Assembly (NCBI RefSeq): GCF_000091045.1
Contig: NC_006685.1
Location: 1,356,201-1,420,200, forward strand
Length of the DNA stretch: 64,000 bases
Origin: Cryptococcus deneoformans JEC21
Taxonomy: Eukaryota; Basidiomycota; Tremellomycetes; Tremellales; Cryptococcaceae
Direction of reading: 5' to 3'
Both the position numbers and the translations under genes were made by a program. Shown here in pieces: positions 24,055-35,077 of the stretch. A model generated the notes under the pieces. That model had not been told where the DNA came from, did not search any database, and saw only the letters and a program-made list of their open reading frames with translations. How positions within the stretch are numbered: the stretch's first letter is position 1; every line of letters begins with the position of its first letter.

Positions 24055-25736
24055 TCACACCTTCAAGTCAACCTTATCACTCCCTTGCCAGAGAGGCTGC
24101 CAGACCTGGCCGATGAGTAAATCCTTCCCCTTGGCTGCCTTAACCACGCCCCCACCAACAATCCAGGTACCCAAGAAAGGGAATGTGATGGAGCCGGCGC
24201 CATGTGTTGGACCTATAGGGACAAACTGAAGGAACATTAGACTCAAGAAAGCCGTTTCGTCATATATGAGAAGAACATACCAAGGCATTGAAACTTCCAG
24301 GTGAGTACTTCAAAAGCTCTTTGCCTTTGACCTCATTGATAATGCTAGTCAACGAATCGTCAACAATCCAAAGATTCATCTAAATGGTCGGCCCCGGCTT
24401 TGTTCCAGACTCACTTCTTAGCAACATGCGTCGCGGCGACACGGGCAAGCCATGCCGTTTTCAACCCTGTAACAGCGGAAGCATCGCCGACAGCATAGTA
24501 GTTACTATTCTTCGTGAGAAGAGAGGCTGGGTTGTCGGATGCAACCTATTGACACTTCGTCAGTCCACATCAAGTTCGGAAAGCACATGAAAATATTAAC
24601 CTTCAGATAATCGTCAACTGCTACCAATCCGCTAGTTATTGCGGCCGGGTCCACGCTCGCCACCAGCCCAATGTTTGGATTATTGCCAACGCTCACAAAG
24701 ATATAATCACCTTGCACCTCCTTTCCACTTCGCAACTTGAGCTTCTTCACTTCATCCTGGAGGCCGAATGACCCATCCCATTCGCCCGCGACTGATGCAT
24801 TATCTCCCACTGGGATATAGACACTATCATCAAGGATCAGGTTGACGTTGAGGTTTTTAAGAACCTGCTCTAGACTCTTAGAGAGTTTGGGATTGGTGGG
24901 AGGAGAGGACCAACTCAGATTGGAAGAGGATTCAGGGCCTGCAGATGGGATCGGAGATAAAAGGGAAGGTTTGGAATGGATGATCGTAACTTCGGTATCA
25001 GGATGGGCGTCTCGAACTTCCTGTGGATGTTGCAAAGGCAATTAGAATCTGGCTTATTCCGCATACGTTGACCAACTCACTCCCGCGAATTCAATGCCGA
25101 CTGTACCACCTCCGATGATCACGACTTTCTTAGCCCTGGATATGTCGCTTTGAATATGTCGGAGATTATCAATGAACTGTTTCTGGCTGGTGGCGCCTGG
25201 GGGTGGTCTCATTGGGGAGGGCTGAGAGGCTCCAGTAGCAATGACACAGCGCTGTCGTAATAAAAATCAGGAAGAGATATAGACAGTTATTAACCGCAAC
25301 TTACGAAGAATGGGACTTCTGTGGAGCCTTCGAAAGGCTTCTCTAAGACCACAGAGTTCTCGCGCAGCTCAATGACTTTGTTAAGGGCGATGACCTGATG
25401 GGCAGTACCAGAAGGGAAAACGGTCTTGGTGGTAAGCGGTACCGTGACCTTATCTTCCCAGCCTAGTGTAGTTATTAACATCTTTTCGGCCTCATTATGC
25501 ATGGGAAAATAATTCACCAGGAACGACGGCAGCACGGAGACATGCGATGGGGAAGAAACCGTAATCGAGTGCGTCAATAAGCAAGATACGATGGGTAGAC
25601 GGCAGTGTAGGATAAAGGGAATTGGCGAGGTTATGCCCAGCCACAGAGGCTACATATAATCTGGTCAGTCTGTTCCAAATATCTTGTGCCATAACTTACC
25701 TCCGATGATGACAATGTTGGATGGTTGCGAAGACAT
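24055..25736 (-). CDS. AIF/FSP1-like FAD-dependent NAD(P)H oxidoreductase, right copy
   Basis: Same family and same exon pattern as the gene to its left, but uninterrupted. The start MSSQPSNIVIIGG at 25736 leads directly into the FAD-binding Rossmann fold (GASVAGHNLANSLYP after intron 1). It is followed by DALDYGFFPIACLRAAVVPG, VIATGASQ, the second dinucleotide motif KVVIIGGGTVGIEFAG (about 25110-25080), YIFVSVGNNPNIGLV and the C-terminal domain ending DLKV. There is no targeting peptide and no C-terminal membrane helix. Members of this family reduce quinones or act as NADH oxidases, and AIFM2/FSP1 reduces coenzyme Q at membranes; the substrate here is unknown. It lies divergent to a P450 gene. 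Confidence 0.88.
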
Positions 25737-26878
25737 GTTTTGTTATGACGATTAGAATATTTATCGAAGCTTCTTGGAAGGTAGATCAGCTGAAGGTGTA
25801 TTCAAGGGCAACGAGTATGGGCGGTTTGCGAAGAGATAGAATTTGGGGGATGGTTTTGCATACCCTTACTCGGGGTATATATACGTATGGAATCTTTTTA
25901 GACCGACGGCTTGGATTCTTCTTGCTTCGTTATCAGTTGTTTGTTGGTTACTAATAAGCAGAGCTACTTGTCGTGTATTTGCTTTCCGACGGAAACAATA
26001 ATGGCAAAACGTCGTGGGGACGATCCTCGTATATGTATTTGCCGCTGCATCCGCGGCATATTTCATGAAGTCCATTCGAAGGAGGCGTGCCTCGTCGGAG
26101 ACCGGTCAATGTCCGTCAAGGGGTTTTCCTCATGCCGGAGTCTAATTTCAAATTTACTATTTACTCGGCATATTTGTTATTCTAAAAGGTTCGGCCCAGA
26201 TCATGGCGGAAATAATCAGTTATCTTAATATTACGTAACTACCCGTTTTGGGACCATGATTGGCGGAAGAAACCACAGACCACGCACGCATTATCTTCCG
26301 TCCCTACCAGTCGACCGTTGGTCCGAGGCTCACATGTGCGCCAACCTGAACCATTTTAGGTAGTCTGTACGTAGATTTTATAGGTCATCGCGAAGCGACT
26401 CGGGACGAAGGAGTGAATTACCACTAACATTCTCGAACTGTCAGTCGAATAATGTTACTCCAGCCTGCCATCACGCACATCATGCATGGCAGCACCACCA
26501 CCACGCACTGTGGTATTATTATTATTCAGCCTTCAGGCTGCCGTTATTACTACTCTATGTGATGGATGATGATCACTATATTGATGCCTATTAAGGTCAA
26601 TCCATTTCTTCTGAATCAAAGACTTGCAAAACGAAAACTTCTCTAATAAATTGAATGAGACGACCGTTGTAGAAGAAGAGCGTACTAAGTTGAATGCAAA
26701 ATAAAGATATTCAGGCACGAGCAGGCACATATATCGAACACACATTGTTATTGAGCACTACATCATAACAAGATGTCACGAATACATCCGTCCGTCCGTC
26801 TAACGAACGAATGCTGCACGCGTGACGGAATTTCTCTTCTACATCAATCGCTCATCTGTGGACAGATTCTTTACAGCA
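25737..26878. promoter_or_regulatory. Divergent region between the FAD oxidoreductase and the P450 gene
   Basis: About 1.1 kb without a gene. It includes short simple repeats (CACCACCACCACGCAC near 26492-26507; ATTATTATTATT near 26515). No regulatory site is assigned. Confidence 0.5.
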
Positions 26879-29039
26879 ATGAAAGGAGGTCGGTTCCTTC
26901 TCCCTGCACTCTTCAAAACGCTCCTTCTGCCTCCTCTTATCGCCGCCTTGTTCATTCATCATTTTCCCTCGCTATTCCTGCCCTTTTCGGCACTTATCTA
27001 CCTCATATCATTTCCTGCCTTGTATGTCTTTCGTTCCTACGCATCTCTGGTTGCCTCTTCTTGGAAGGCATCAGCACTTGGAGCTATAGATATTCCTCGG
27101 GTCAATGGTACATGGCCACTGAACATTGATATTCTTTTAAATTGGGCCAAAAGCGGCACTGAAGAAGAAGTTGGCAGAATGATGGTGCTGATGGGAAGGC
27201 AATACGGCGGGACATATAATACCAGGGTTCTGGGTGAAGACCAGGTATGTCTTGTTGTAATCGTCAATAATCAATGGTCACTCACCGAATCCACCACTCA
27301 TGGGCAGATCATTTCTTCTGATCCCAAAGTCATAAAGCATGTCCTAATTGACGACTTTGACAACTTTGTGAAAGGCCAAAAATTCAAAGAAAGGGCACAA
27401 GACTTTCTCGGGGATGGTATCTTCAACTCGGATGGCGATAATTGGAAATTTGTGAGCCCTCTCTTCAGAGGCACAGCTGATACATCACCACCACAAAGCA
27501 TCGTTCATTCATGCGTCCATTTTTCCAGCCAAAGTATATTTCACCACTTCATTTCTCAACCAATGTACAAAATTTCTTCGCTAAACTACCATCATACGGA
27601 AAAGCGTTTGACATGCAAGCCCGCATTGGGCAGCTAGCACTCGAATTGGCCATAATGTGGTTATGCGGCGAGGACATGTCTGGGGACGCCAGCAATGTCG
27701 CGCGGACGGAAGAGTGGAAAAAGGCAAAGGGGGAGATTAGTTGGGCCATGACGGAGGCTCAAAAGATTGTAGGGAAAAGGGTCAAAATTGGGACAATCTG
27801 GGTAGGGACTTGTTTAACTAAGTTTTTTTCGGCACAATCAACACTGATCCGTCGTAGCCGCTTTTCGAAGTCAGACATGATCCATTGGAAAGACCGATGA
27901 AGGTTATTCGTGCATTTTTCCGTCCTATCATCTCTCGAGCTCTAAACCGGAAGAGGCAAAGATGTAAACTGGACAACACAGAAGATGTTTACATGATAGA
28001 TCGACTAGTTGAGGCCACCGACGGTAGGCCATCTGCTTTATTATTCTAAGAAGCGTGAATTCAAAAGACAATCGGTTAGACATAAAATTGGTCGAGGATC
28101 AACTGATTAATGTCCTCCTGGCTTCGCGAGATACTGTAAGTATCTCTCGTACACTATCCATGTAAATAGGTGACTGATATGGTGAAGTAGCTTGCTTCAC
28201 TGCTCACATTTTCTGTCTATGCGATTGTGCTCCATCCTGATTTCGCAGCTAGGCTTAAAGACGAAGTCTTTACAATAGCTAATCAAGAATGTGAGGTTAC
28301 CAAGGACACTATCCGCCAATTGAGGTATTGTAAGTTGCTGATTTCAAGGCGCTAGTTCTGATGAGATTTATCTGATGCACATGAGCCAGGTCGAGCGTTT
28401 ATCAACGAAGTACTCCGTCTTTTCCCCCCTGTTCCTCTCAAGTAAGTAGCCGGTTTTTTTCGGTATGTCATGACTAATCAACCCCTTCCTTAGCATTCGT
28501 CGCACTCTCCGTCCTTCATTGCTACCCACACCCAATCACTTAGCTTACATGCCGGCAAACACTTCTATCATACTCGCCACCATATTGATGCAACGTGATC
28601 CAGCGGTATGGGGAGAGGATGCTCAGGTGTTTAACCCCGACAGATGGCTGGAAGGAGGGGGGCTAGGGAAAGAGAAAGAAGGTTTCATGAGTTGGAACCT
28701 TGGGCCTAGGATGGTTGGTAATATCCTACAAATGTGTGAAAATTGTTGATGGTGAAATAGTGTCTCGGCCAGTCATTTGCGTTGGCTATAACGCACACTT
28801 TTCTGGTATATTTCTTCCGACATATTGCTCACGTAGGTACTTTGGTCGGCCACAATACCACTGTTCAGCTGGCTCTTGATGCTCAACCGCCGGAGACTGT
28901 TCTTCCAAAAGAGTGGATGACGCCCGAAGGTGGTGACGGGCGCGCTAGGGGAGGACGAGATAAGGTGTGGATAGTTGCCGACGTCGTCTTGGCCATAAAG
29001 GTGAATAAAATATCGAATGTGAAAGCGGATTTCAGTTGA
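26879..29039 (+). CDS. Cytochrome P450, CYP63/CYP52-like
   Basis: ER-bound haem monooxygenase. The start at 26879 (MKGGRFLLPALFKTLLLPP) gives a hydrophobic N-terminal anchor of about 60 residues. Further marks: FLGDGIFNSDGDNWKF with HRSFMRPFF across the next intron (C-helix WxxHR), an I-helix LINVLLASRDTLASLLTF (about 28100-28215), the K-helix ExxR as INEVLRLFPPVP (about 28405), the PERF-like FNPDRW (about 28632), and the haem loop WNLGPRM-CLGQSFA split by an intron. Frame is kept through about nine exons, so the gene looks intact. Oddity: the usual Phe of FxxGxRxCxG is Trp. Such P450s often hydroxylate fatty acids or alkanes, but the substrate is not known. The last intron before LALDAQPPE is my inference. 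Confidence 0.87.
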
Positions 29040-29167
29040 TGAGTAACGTAGGGTGGCCTTTGGATTCGATTCGGTGCAGAGGAAACGGAATAAACATCAT
29101 GAAGTAGATTTCTACCCCATCAAATATTAGCACGCATGGCCATGTTTATACCTATGCATCGTCTACT

Positions 29168-30015
29168 CTAAGCTTCATTCTTCGGTATGCCGAACATCCC
29201 CTTAACACCCTCCCAAAGTTTCTCATCGCCTTGTTGACGAAGTCTGGCTTCGACTTCAGGAGCAGTGAGCCAAGCCCAAGAAGAGTACGGTGAGGAAGGA
29301 GAGAGTGTGGGTTCGCCCCCCAAGATATGACCTCGTATGAAGAATGTCTGTTGACCTTGTTAGATACGCAGAACAGAAAATAAATAAGAAAAGCGCGCAC
29401 TCTTGACTCTCCGTCCTTGACCATCCCAACAGGCTTCCTGGTAACCAACCAGCTATCCATGCCTTTTCCTCCTAAGCTGCCTTCCACACCTGTGATGCCC
29501 CTTGTCACAGCCTCATCCAATGCTTCTAATTTGCCTACTTTCACGTCAGGGAATGTCCATTTGCCCTCTTTTTCCTTGCCCTTCAGCACCAAACAATATA
29601 CTTCTTCCTCTGGCTTTCTCTCCAAACTCTTCTCTCCTCGCTTAGCATCGGCTTTCTCCCACCGATCACGCTCAATGATTTCGTATTCCGTCTCTGGAGG
29701 AATGTCTCCAACATCGGGGGCTTTGCCTGACAGCTTTTTCCCATATGTCTCAGAAACAAAAGCGTGTTCCGCAACGAGGTGTCTGCGCAAGGGAAGAGAG
29801 CCAGTCTTGAAGTAAAAATCAAGAGGAAGAGGGGAAGAAAGGGCGTGGGCGACTGATCGAGAGTGCGAGTAATAAGCTGATTCAAAAGGCGTAGGCGTTG
29901 GTGTAAGAAGAGGAGGGCGAGAGAGAAGGAGCGAAGCGGTAAGAGAAGGAGGGGCTGTCGAGGAGAAGCGGACCTGGGCTACAAAGGGGGTCAGTAGACG
30001 TAGGAGACAGGCCAT
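29168..30015 (-). CDS. Mitochondrial large-subunit ribosomal protein mL46
   Basis: Mitoribosome component with a NUDIX-like fold. Two exons, 30015-29401 and 29347-29168, give 264 residues. The N-terminus MACLLRLLTPFVAQVRFSST is a typical mitochondrial presequence. The middle has the mL46 blocks RHLVAEHAFVSETYGKKLSG and TYGKK...EYEIIERDRWEKADAK, followed by YCLVLKGKEKEGKWTFPDVK. The end reads FFIRGHILGGEP and SSWAWLTAPEVEARL, consistent with the family's C-terminal part. The intron uses a GTGCGC donor. The longer open frame upstream of 30015 lacks family similarity, so the start at the presequence is preferred. Confidence 0.9.
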
Positions 30016-31170
30016 AATCGGGGAAAAATGGACGGACCCGCTGATCTTGAGCCGGACACAGCCGCTCGTGATATTGAGCGAGTGGAAAAGGACATGTTGG
30101 ATGATTTTGAGATGAATTTGGGACTTGTATTGTGTCTTCGGAAGGCTCGAAATTTCAGACTGCAAGAGAGCAAACGGTGTCGAATCGTAAACTTTATTTG
30201 GTCCACACTTTTGCAGATCTCCCCAAATTATGTAATCATAGGGACATCCCATAACGCCGCCAATTTCCGCTTGCTGCATCGGCCAACGAGGGGGTGTTGT
30301 CTTCGAGTTTTATTTTTCTTTCTTCTTTCCCTTTCTTCAAACCCACAGGTAAGTGTCTGTCGCGCCCAGTCTCAGCTTGTCGCTCACAGTGCCGCATGCG
30401 CAGCTCCAAGGTCACATTGCTCGTTACGCACAGTCGGGTGTTTTGTGAGTCCCTGTCTCTCAAACGTGCACTTTGAAAGCCCCTGACAATCTTGTAGTCA
30501 AAGCATCCTTACCCATTCGCGAGCGGGCCAAGGTCCTGGAATTCCAACCCCCCTTTCTTGCATATTATTATCAAGTCTGACCGGTCTTAGCGGACCCTCG
30601 ACGCCAATCGCCGAGCTGCGCCCGACCAGAAATGCGTCCCTCTTCTTTCAACCTCGTTGGGTAGCCCGGAGAGACGCTTTTTCGCGTGGAGGGTATGTGA
30701 GAACTGTATTGGACTTGGTATGGGCGCGGGGGGTCGCCTTGTAGCCTTTCGTTTCTCCAGCACTCCTGCGTTATGCGGGGTATGAGAAGTCTCGTCTCAT
30801 CATCGTTTGAGAACTGAGAAGCGTTGGTCTTTTAAGACTGACCCGGCTGCAAGGCTTTAGTGCAATTTGGTGACGCTCTCAATTCAAACTCGTCTTCAAT
30901 CGATGGCGAGGAGGGTAACTCGATCAGGACTACTCTGGGGCTGCGGGTATGGCTCTCGTGAGCCTAGATTTTTATATTTATCAAACATATTTAATACCAT
31001 TATTTCTGGGATGCATTTTCAAACCTCGAGAAGAGATATTCACCAAGCTTGCGCCTGGTGCGACATACAAGATCATCTATCCTAGGGTATTGCGATTCGC
31101 CTCAACTTCATTTCTGACAACCGGTGTTCTATATTTGACAACACATAACCTGAAAAGCTAACTTCCGATC
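30016..31170. other. Intergenic, about 1.15 kb, one possible small ORF
   Basis: The upstream region of mL46 and the 3' flank of the Vip1-like gene. A plus-strand 70-codon frame (30949-31161) encodes a Tyr/Ile/Leu-rich peptide with two weakly hydrophobic segments; it has no recognised relative and overlaps the likely 3' UTR of the neighbour. Nothing else is supported. Confidence 0.4.
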
Positions 31171-32507
31171 TCAAAGGAGAGGGGGAGGGATAACGGTGGC
31201 GCTGGCTGCGGGGTTTCGAGAGGCAGCAGCGGCAGCAGGAGTAGTAGATGAAGCAATGTCGGCCTTAACATCAGAGCTGGGGAGGGCAGATCCAGCTTCG
31301 TCGGCGGGCACAGTCGCGGATTGCGACTTCTTCTTCTCCTCCTGAATCTATGGTCAGTTAACATCCTACTTTCAAGGGCAGAAAAGGAAAATGACTCACG
31401 GCAATTCTCTTGGCCTCCTCGTGCACATCCATGACCTGCTTGTGTGTTGTAGTGTAGAACTGATGAACCCTAGAAAAACTGAATCAGTCCAGTCCCCGTA
31501 ATTAGTTTGCTCGCGGCATATGACTCACTTTTGGCCGACAGGTGTTCCAAGGACCTTGCTGTAGTACTCTTGGAACCTAGAGCTGATGCCCCTAGACTGA
31601 TCAACTTCCCTAGTCTTGGCAACGGCAGCGGCGGCATGCTCATGGATCTTGCCAGAGACTGTCTGGTTTTCCCCGACAACCTTGTTACCGACGGTGGAGT
31701 CGAGGTTGTTGAAGAAACTGAGGAAACGAGAGGAGATACCTTGCTTGTCTACCGGGATAAACCGAACATTAGAAATTCCGTGAGCAGATCAAAAGTGGAT
31801 CACATACGGTCAATGTCGATGGCCTTCTGGACAATGTGGTCGCCCAAAGCGTAGCCATGAGCGAGGTATTCGGCAACGATGGCCGCCTTGGGCTTGTCCT
31901 CCTGGGCGAGGTCGCCTTCAGTGGCACCGATAGGTGTTGAACCTGTAGCAGAAGCGGGAAGGATGGATGGGGTTTTCTCGATGTCTGATACAGATGTGAC
32001 CTCGAGATGAGCGCCATCAAGCTGAAGAAAATCATTTAGCATAAGTACATGTAACACGTGGACGGGAGAAGATAAGGACTCACAGTGCCGCCGTTGAGCA
32101 TCCTAGCGCAAAGAGCAATGTTTGGTCAGCATATCATCTTTCCGCGTACTACAAGCCGAATGCATAACACGATAGACGGACGGCTCCACGATTCCGTCTT
32201 TCAAAAAGGTTTTTAACGTTGACATGGACTTTCACAGCCTCCCACGCTTATCGCCTCTTGAACGAAGGACCATCGCATCCCAATCATTCACCTATTACCG
32301 TGCACACACCCGATTGGCAATGAGAACTGACACGACTCACAAGCTGGTCCTCATAGCGCTGAGCTTCTCAAAGGTGATATCGGCAGCGCTTCCACTCTTC
32401 TTGACGCTTGTGAGTTTACCACAGAAAGAGAAGAAATCATGGAGCTTGTCCTCAGTGGTTTCAGGAGCAAGGCCCGCGACGTGAATGGTGTAACCGGAGG
32501 CAGACAT
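31171..32507 (-). CDS. RRM protein of the Vip1 type
   Basis: Small RNA-binding protein resembling Schizosaccharomyces pombe Vip1. The RRM spans roughly residues 5-75: TIHVAGLAPETTEDKLHDFF (beta1-alpha1), FFSFCGKLTSVKK, AMRTSLMLNGGTLDGAHLEV (with RNP-like sheets split by introns). The remainder is helical and Ala/Glu-rich: AAIVAEYLAHGYALGDHIVQ, then ISSRFLSFFNNLDS, repeated in similar form as ISSRFQEYYSKV, and a conserved GTPVGQKVHQFYTTTHKQVM stretch. The C-terminus is Ser/Ala/Pro-rich. At least five exons. The start at 32507 (MSASGYTIHVAGLAPE) places the RRM immediately at the N-terminus, as in relatives. The target RNAs are unknown. Confidence 0.85.
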
Positions 32508-32890
32508 TGTGTGTATGGTTGTTTTGGTATATCTGATCTGAGGTATGGACGGATGGAAGTATAGATGTATAAGAAGAAGAGCAAAAAGAAAATGAATATA
32601 TGAGCGTCAGAAATGATTGCCATGTTCGTCCTTGGTGACGGGCGTTTCGCTGCTTGGGGCGATGGCAAATTACGTCATATCCCGACAACCTCCGTCATAT
32701 CGATACTGAGTGGCACCGCAAGTCTCTTGATCGGAGGACCGCGCGGTGGTTATGTGCGTGATATTATCGATGGAAAAGAGAAAAAGAATAGTGGACAACA
32801 GGGGAACAGGAAAAACAAGAAGTCGAGTTAAAAAGATACGTAAAAAAGAGATAAATAGGGTGGTGCATTCGCAGCAAAGTAAAAAAAGCT
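32508..32890. other. Intergenic, Vip1-like promoter and PGS1 3' flank
   Basis: 383 bp; A/G-rich in the second half (AAAGAGAAAAAGAATAG and related). No gene seen. Confidence 0.5.
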
Positions 32891-34760
32891 TTATAACATC
32901 CCCTCGACTCCAAGTGCCACCAAAAGCCAAGCCAACCAACTGACCTGCCGCTCCTCCAGCTTCCAAGTCTCTTCCCCTACCTGCGTCGCATACTCGTCCA
33001 AGTGCTTCAGCTCGGTATCAAGAGCCCGCCGCAAAGTAGGGGAAGAAGTCATCATCACCATGGACAGCTCAGTGTCGAGTGTGAGTGATCGTGTGGAAAG
33101 ATTCGACGAGCCGACAAATGTGAGGAATGGTTTTGAGTCGGGCGGTGAAACCCAAAGCCCTGAATACAAGGTCAATGAAGTGGCCAAAAAAAGTTACGAC
33201 AATGCTGCTACAGACCTTTTGAATGATATGTCCATCCTTCTCTCTCCCACTCTTTTAATCTCACGCCGGTGCCCTTCTCAACGTTCCAAGTTCTACCAGC
33301 CCTGACAGTATCTCGATGAAACCTGGTTTCCAGCAAAGTGTAGCCTTCTGGGATGAGTCTGGAGAATCCTTTGGATCCGTAAAATCCGTTCGCCTTGTAT
33401 ATATCATCAGCACACTTGACATACTTGTGACAGATAATATCGCTCTACCTTTGGTGACGCTGCAATGATCTTAACGGATGCCGGTGATTCCACCACCAAT
33501 TGCTTGTACTTCTTGTACAGACCAAAATATCCACTTGTCAAATCTACTTCTACCTTTCTGGATTCGTTCTGCTCTCCCTCGTGACTTTCCCTTACAGCCT
33601 TCCAAACTTCTGCCATGGCCCTCTCCTCTTCTTTGATACCCAACACTCCAGCTTGAAGGACAGGCCAAAACCAAGTATCAACATCTACTCGACGCGACCT
33701 GGCAGAATTGGAGGCACGCCAAGAGTTTTGAAAGGCTGACAACGTGGCTAGAGCGTGAAGGGAGAACTTGCGGGGATTGATGGAAGAAGAGGGCCATATG
33801 AGAGAGGCACGCGGGCGGATTGAAACTGAAGAGCTAGGGAGTTTCGAATTGTCCGGATTCTCCGGTGAAGGGAGCGGGACGGTATTGTAGGGGGGGATGT
33901 GAGGTGGTGGTGAATGATGTAGAAGATAAGAGTATTGTGTGAAAAGTCGAGTTAATGATGAGAGATAAGATAACAGGCTGGGATTGGATCGGAAATGGAT
34001 ATATCTATCTTGTCTATTCGTAAAATACGAGCGACCGAGGTTGGCTCTGAACATATGTCAATGCGAATCTACTGATGTCAAGAAGAGATACTTACCCACT
34101 TATAATCACTTCATCGTCTGCACCATACCACTTGCCATGCCATGTGCCCCATCCCTCGTCATATCTGGCAGGTACGATCTTCTCCATTAATCCTTTCAAC
34201 TTTGGACTTCTAAACAACCACACTTCGCATCGGTCAGAAAAACGTTCCACAAGAGGTAATAAAAGATGGGCGGTAGAAGGGGGTAAGTTGGTCGAAGTAG
34301 CTAGACGAGTCGCGCGATGGTAATCGAGAATAAAGACTACACGCAGCTGTGGATTGTTCGTCAGAGCGGCTTGTATGGCCTCAACCTGATTGCAATGTCA
34401 GCAACCAATGAAAGACGGCTTGTATCCAGCACTCACGAGCTCCCCCTCCTCGGCTCCGATATACAGACTGCTGATCAATATTCTCCTCTTCGCCCCTTTG
34501 ATCATGTCCAAGAGCCGGCTGTAGAAGACTTCTGGCCCGGTCAGAAGCTCTACTTCGTCTCCTCTGGCACCGAAACATGGCTGCTTCAGAGAGAGTGCGG
34601 TTGACAGGCGTTCGAAGGCTGGATACTGATGTGGCTGTAGGTTTGGCGGGGGCTCTGTGGCGGAGAGTGAGTACGGGCGGGAGTGTATAAGGGCGGGAAG
34701 AGGAGGCCGAGTGGCCAGGCGTGTGGAGATGCGGAGGGCGCCGCGGGCTGGCCTGTGCAT
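32891..34760 (-). CDS. PGS1: Phosphatidylglycerophosphate synthase (PGS1)
   Basis: First committed step of cardiolipin synthesis: CDP-diacylglycerol plus glycerol-3-phosphate to phosphatidylglycerophosphate, in mitochondria. This is the phospholipase D-like eukaryotic type. The start at 34760 gives a basic presequence (MHRPARGALRISTRLATRPP). Motifs in order: RRILISSLYIGAEEGEL, the first HKD motif HGKWYGADDEVIISGANL (about 34160-34020), SRRVDVDTWFWPVLQAG, and the second HKD motif YHSKGLWF (about 33195), followed by FLTFVGSSNLSTRS. A hydrophobic C-terminal segment (WLAWLLVALGVEGML) ends the protein. Length and both catalytic motifs look normal. An in-frame ATG further upstream exists, but the presequence supports this one. 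Confidence 0.92.
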
Positions 34761-35077
34761 AGGATGGCGGTGGCAGGAAGGGGGAGGGGGGAGGATCAGT
34801 ATTCGAGACCAAAGCGGACAGGCGGAACTATAGAGAGACGGAAGAAGTTGGCCGCCGACGTCGAAATAAATAACAAAAGTTGCCACGTGTCGGTGACTGC
34901 CTCATGCTCGCCTATTTGGCCGACACTTCCAATTGTTCACCTAAGACTCTCTTTTCTCGATACACCTCTCTCAGCCAGCACTCAGTTAGTCCGCCAGCCC
35001 ATCGGAAGCTCCCGTCATGGGCAGTCTATAGAGCTCAACAATAGAAGACACTAGAGAACGCCCCACTATTTTCGATC
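34761..35077. promoter_or_regulatory. 317-bp head-to-head promoter of PGS1 and the NAPE-PLD-like gene
   Basis: Short divergent intergenic region between two mitochondrial phospholipid genes. Both leaders are pyrimidine-rich on their own strands. The small distance makes shared control possible. No site is assigned. Confidence 0.55.

Noticed and set aside
29152..30279. Long open frame extending upstream of mL46
   Set aside because: The part before 30015 has no family similarity, and the presequence begins at 30015; the real gene also has an intron at 29400-29348.
30600..30900. Possible structured RNA gene between mL46 and the Vip1-like gene
   Set aside because: I looked for tRNA, snRNA and SRP RNA signatures by eye and found none that fit.
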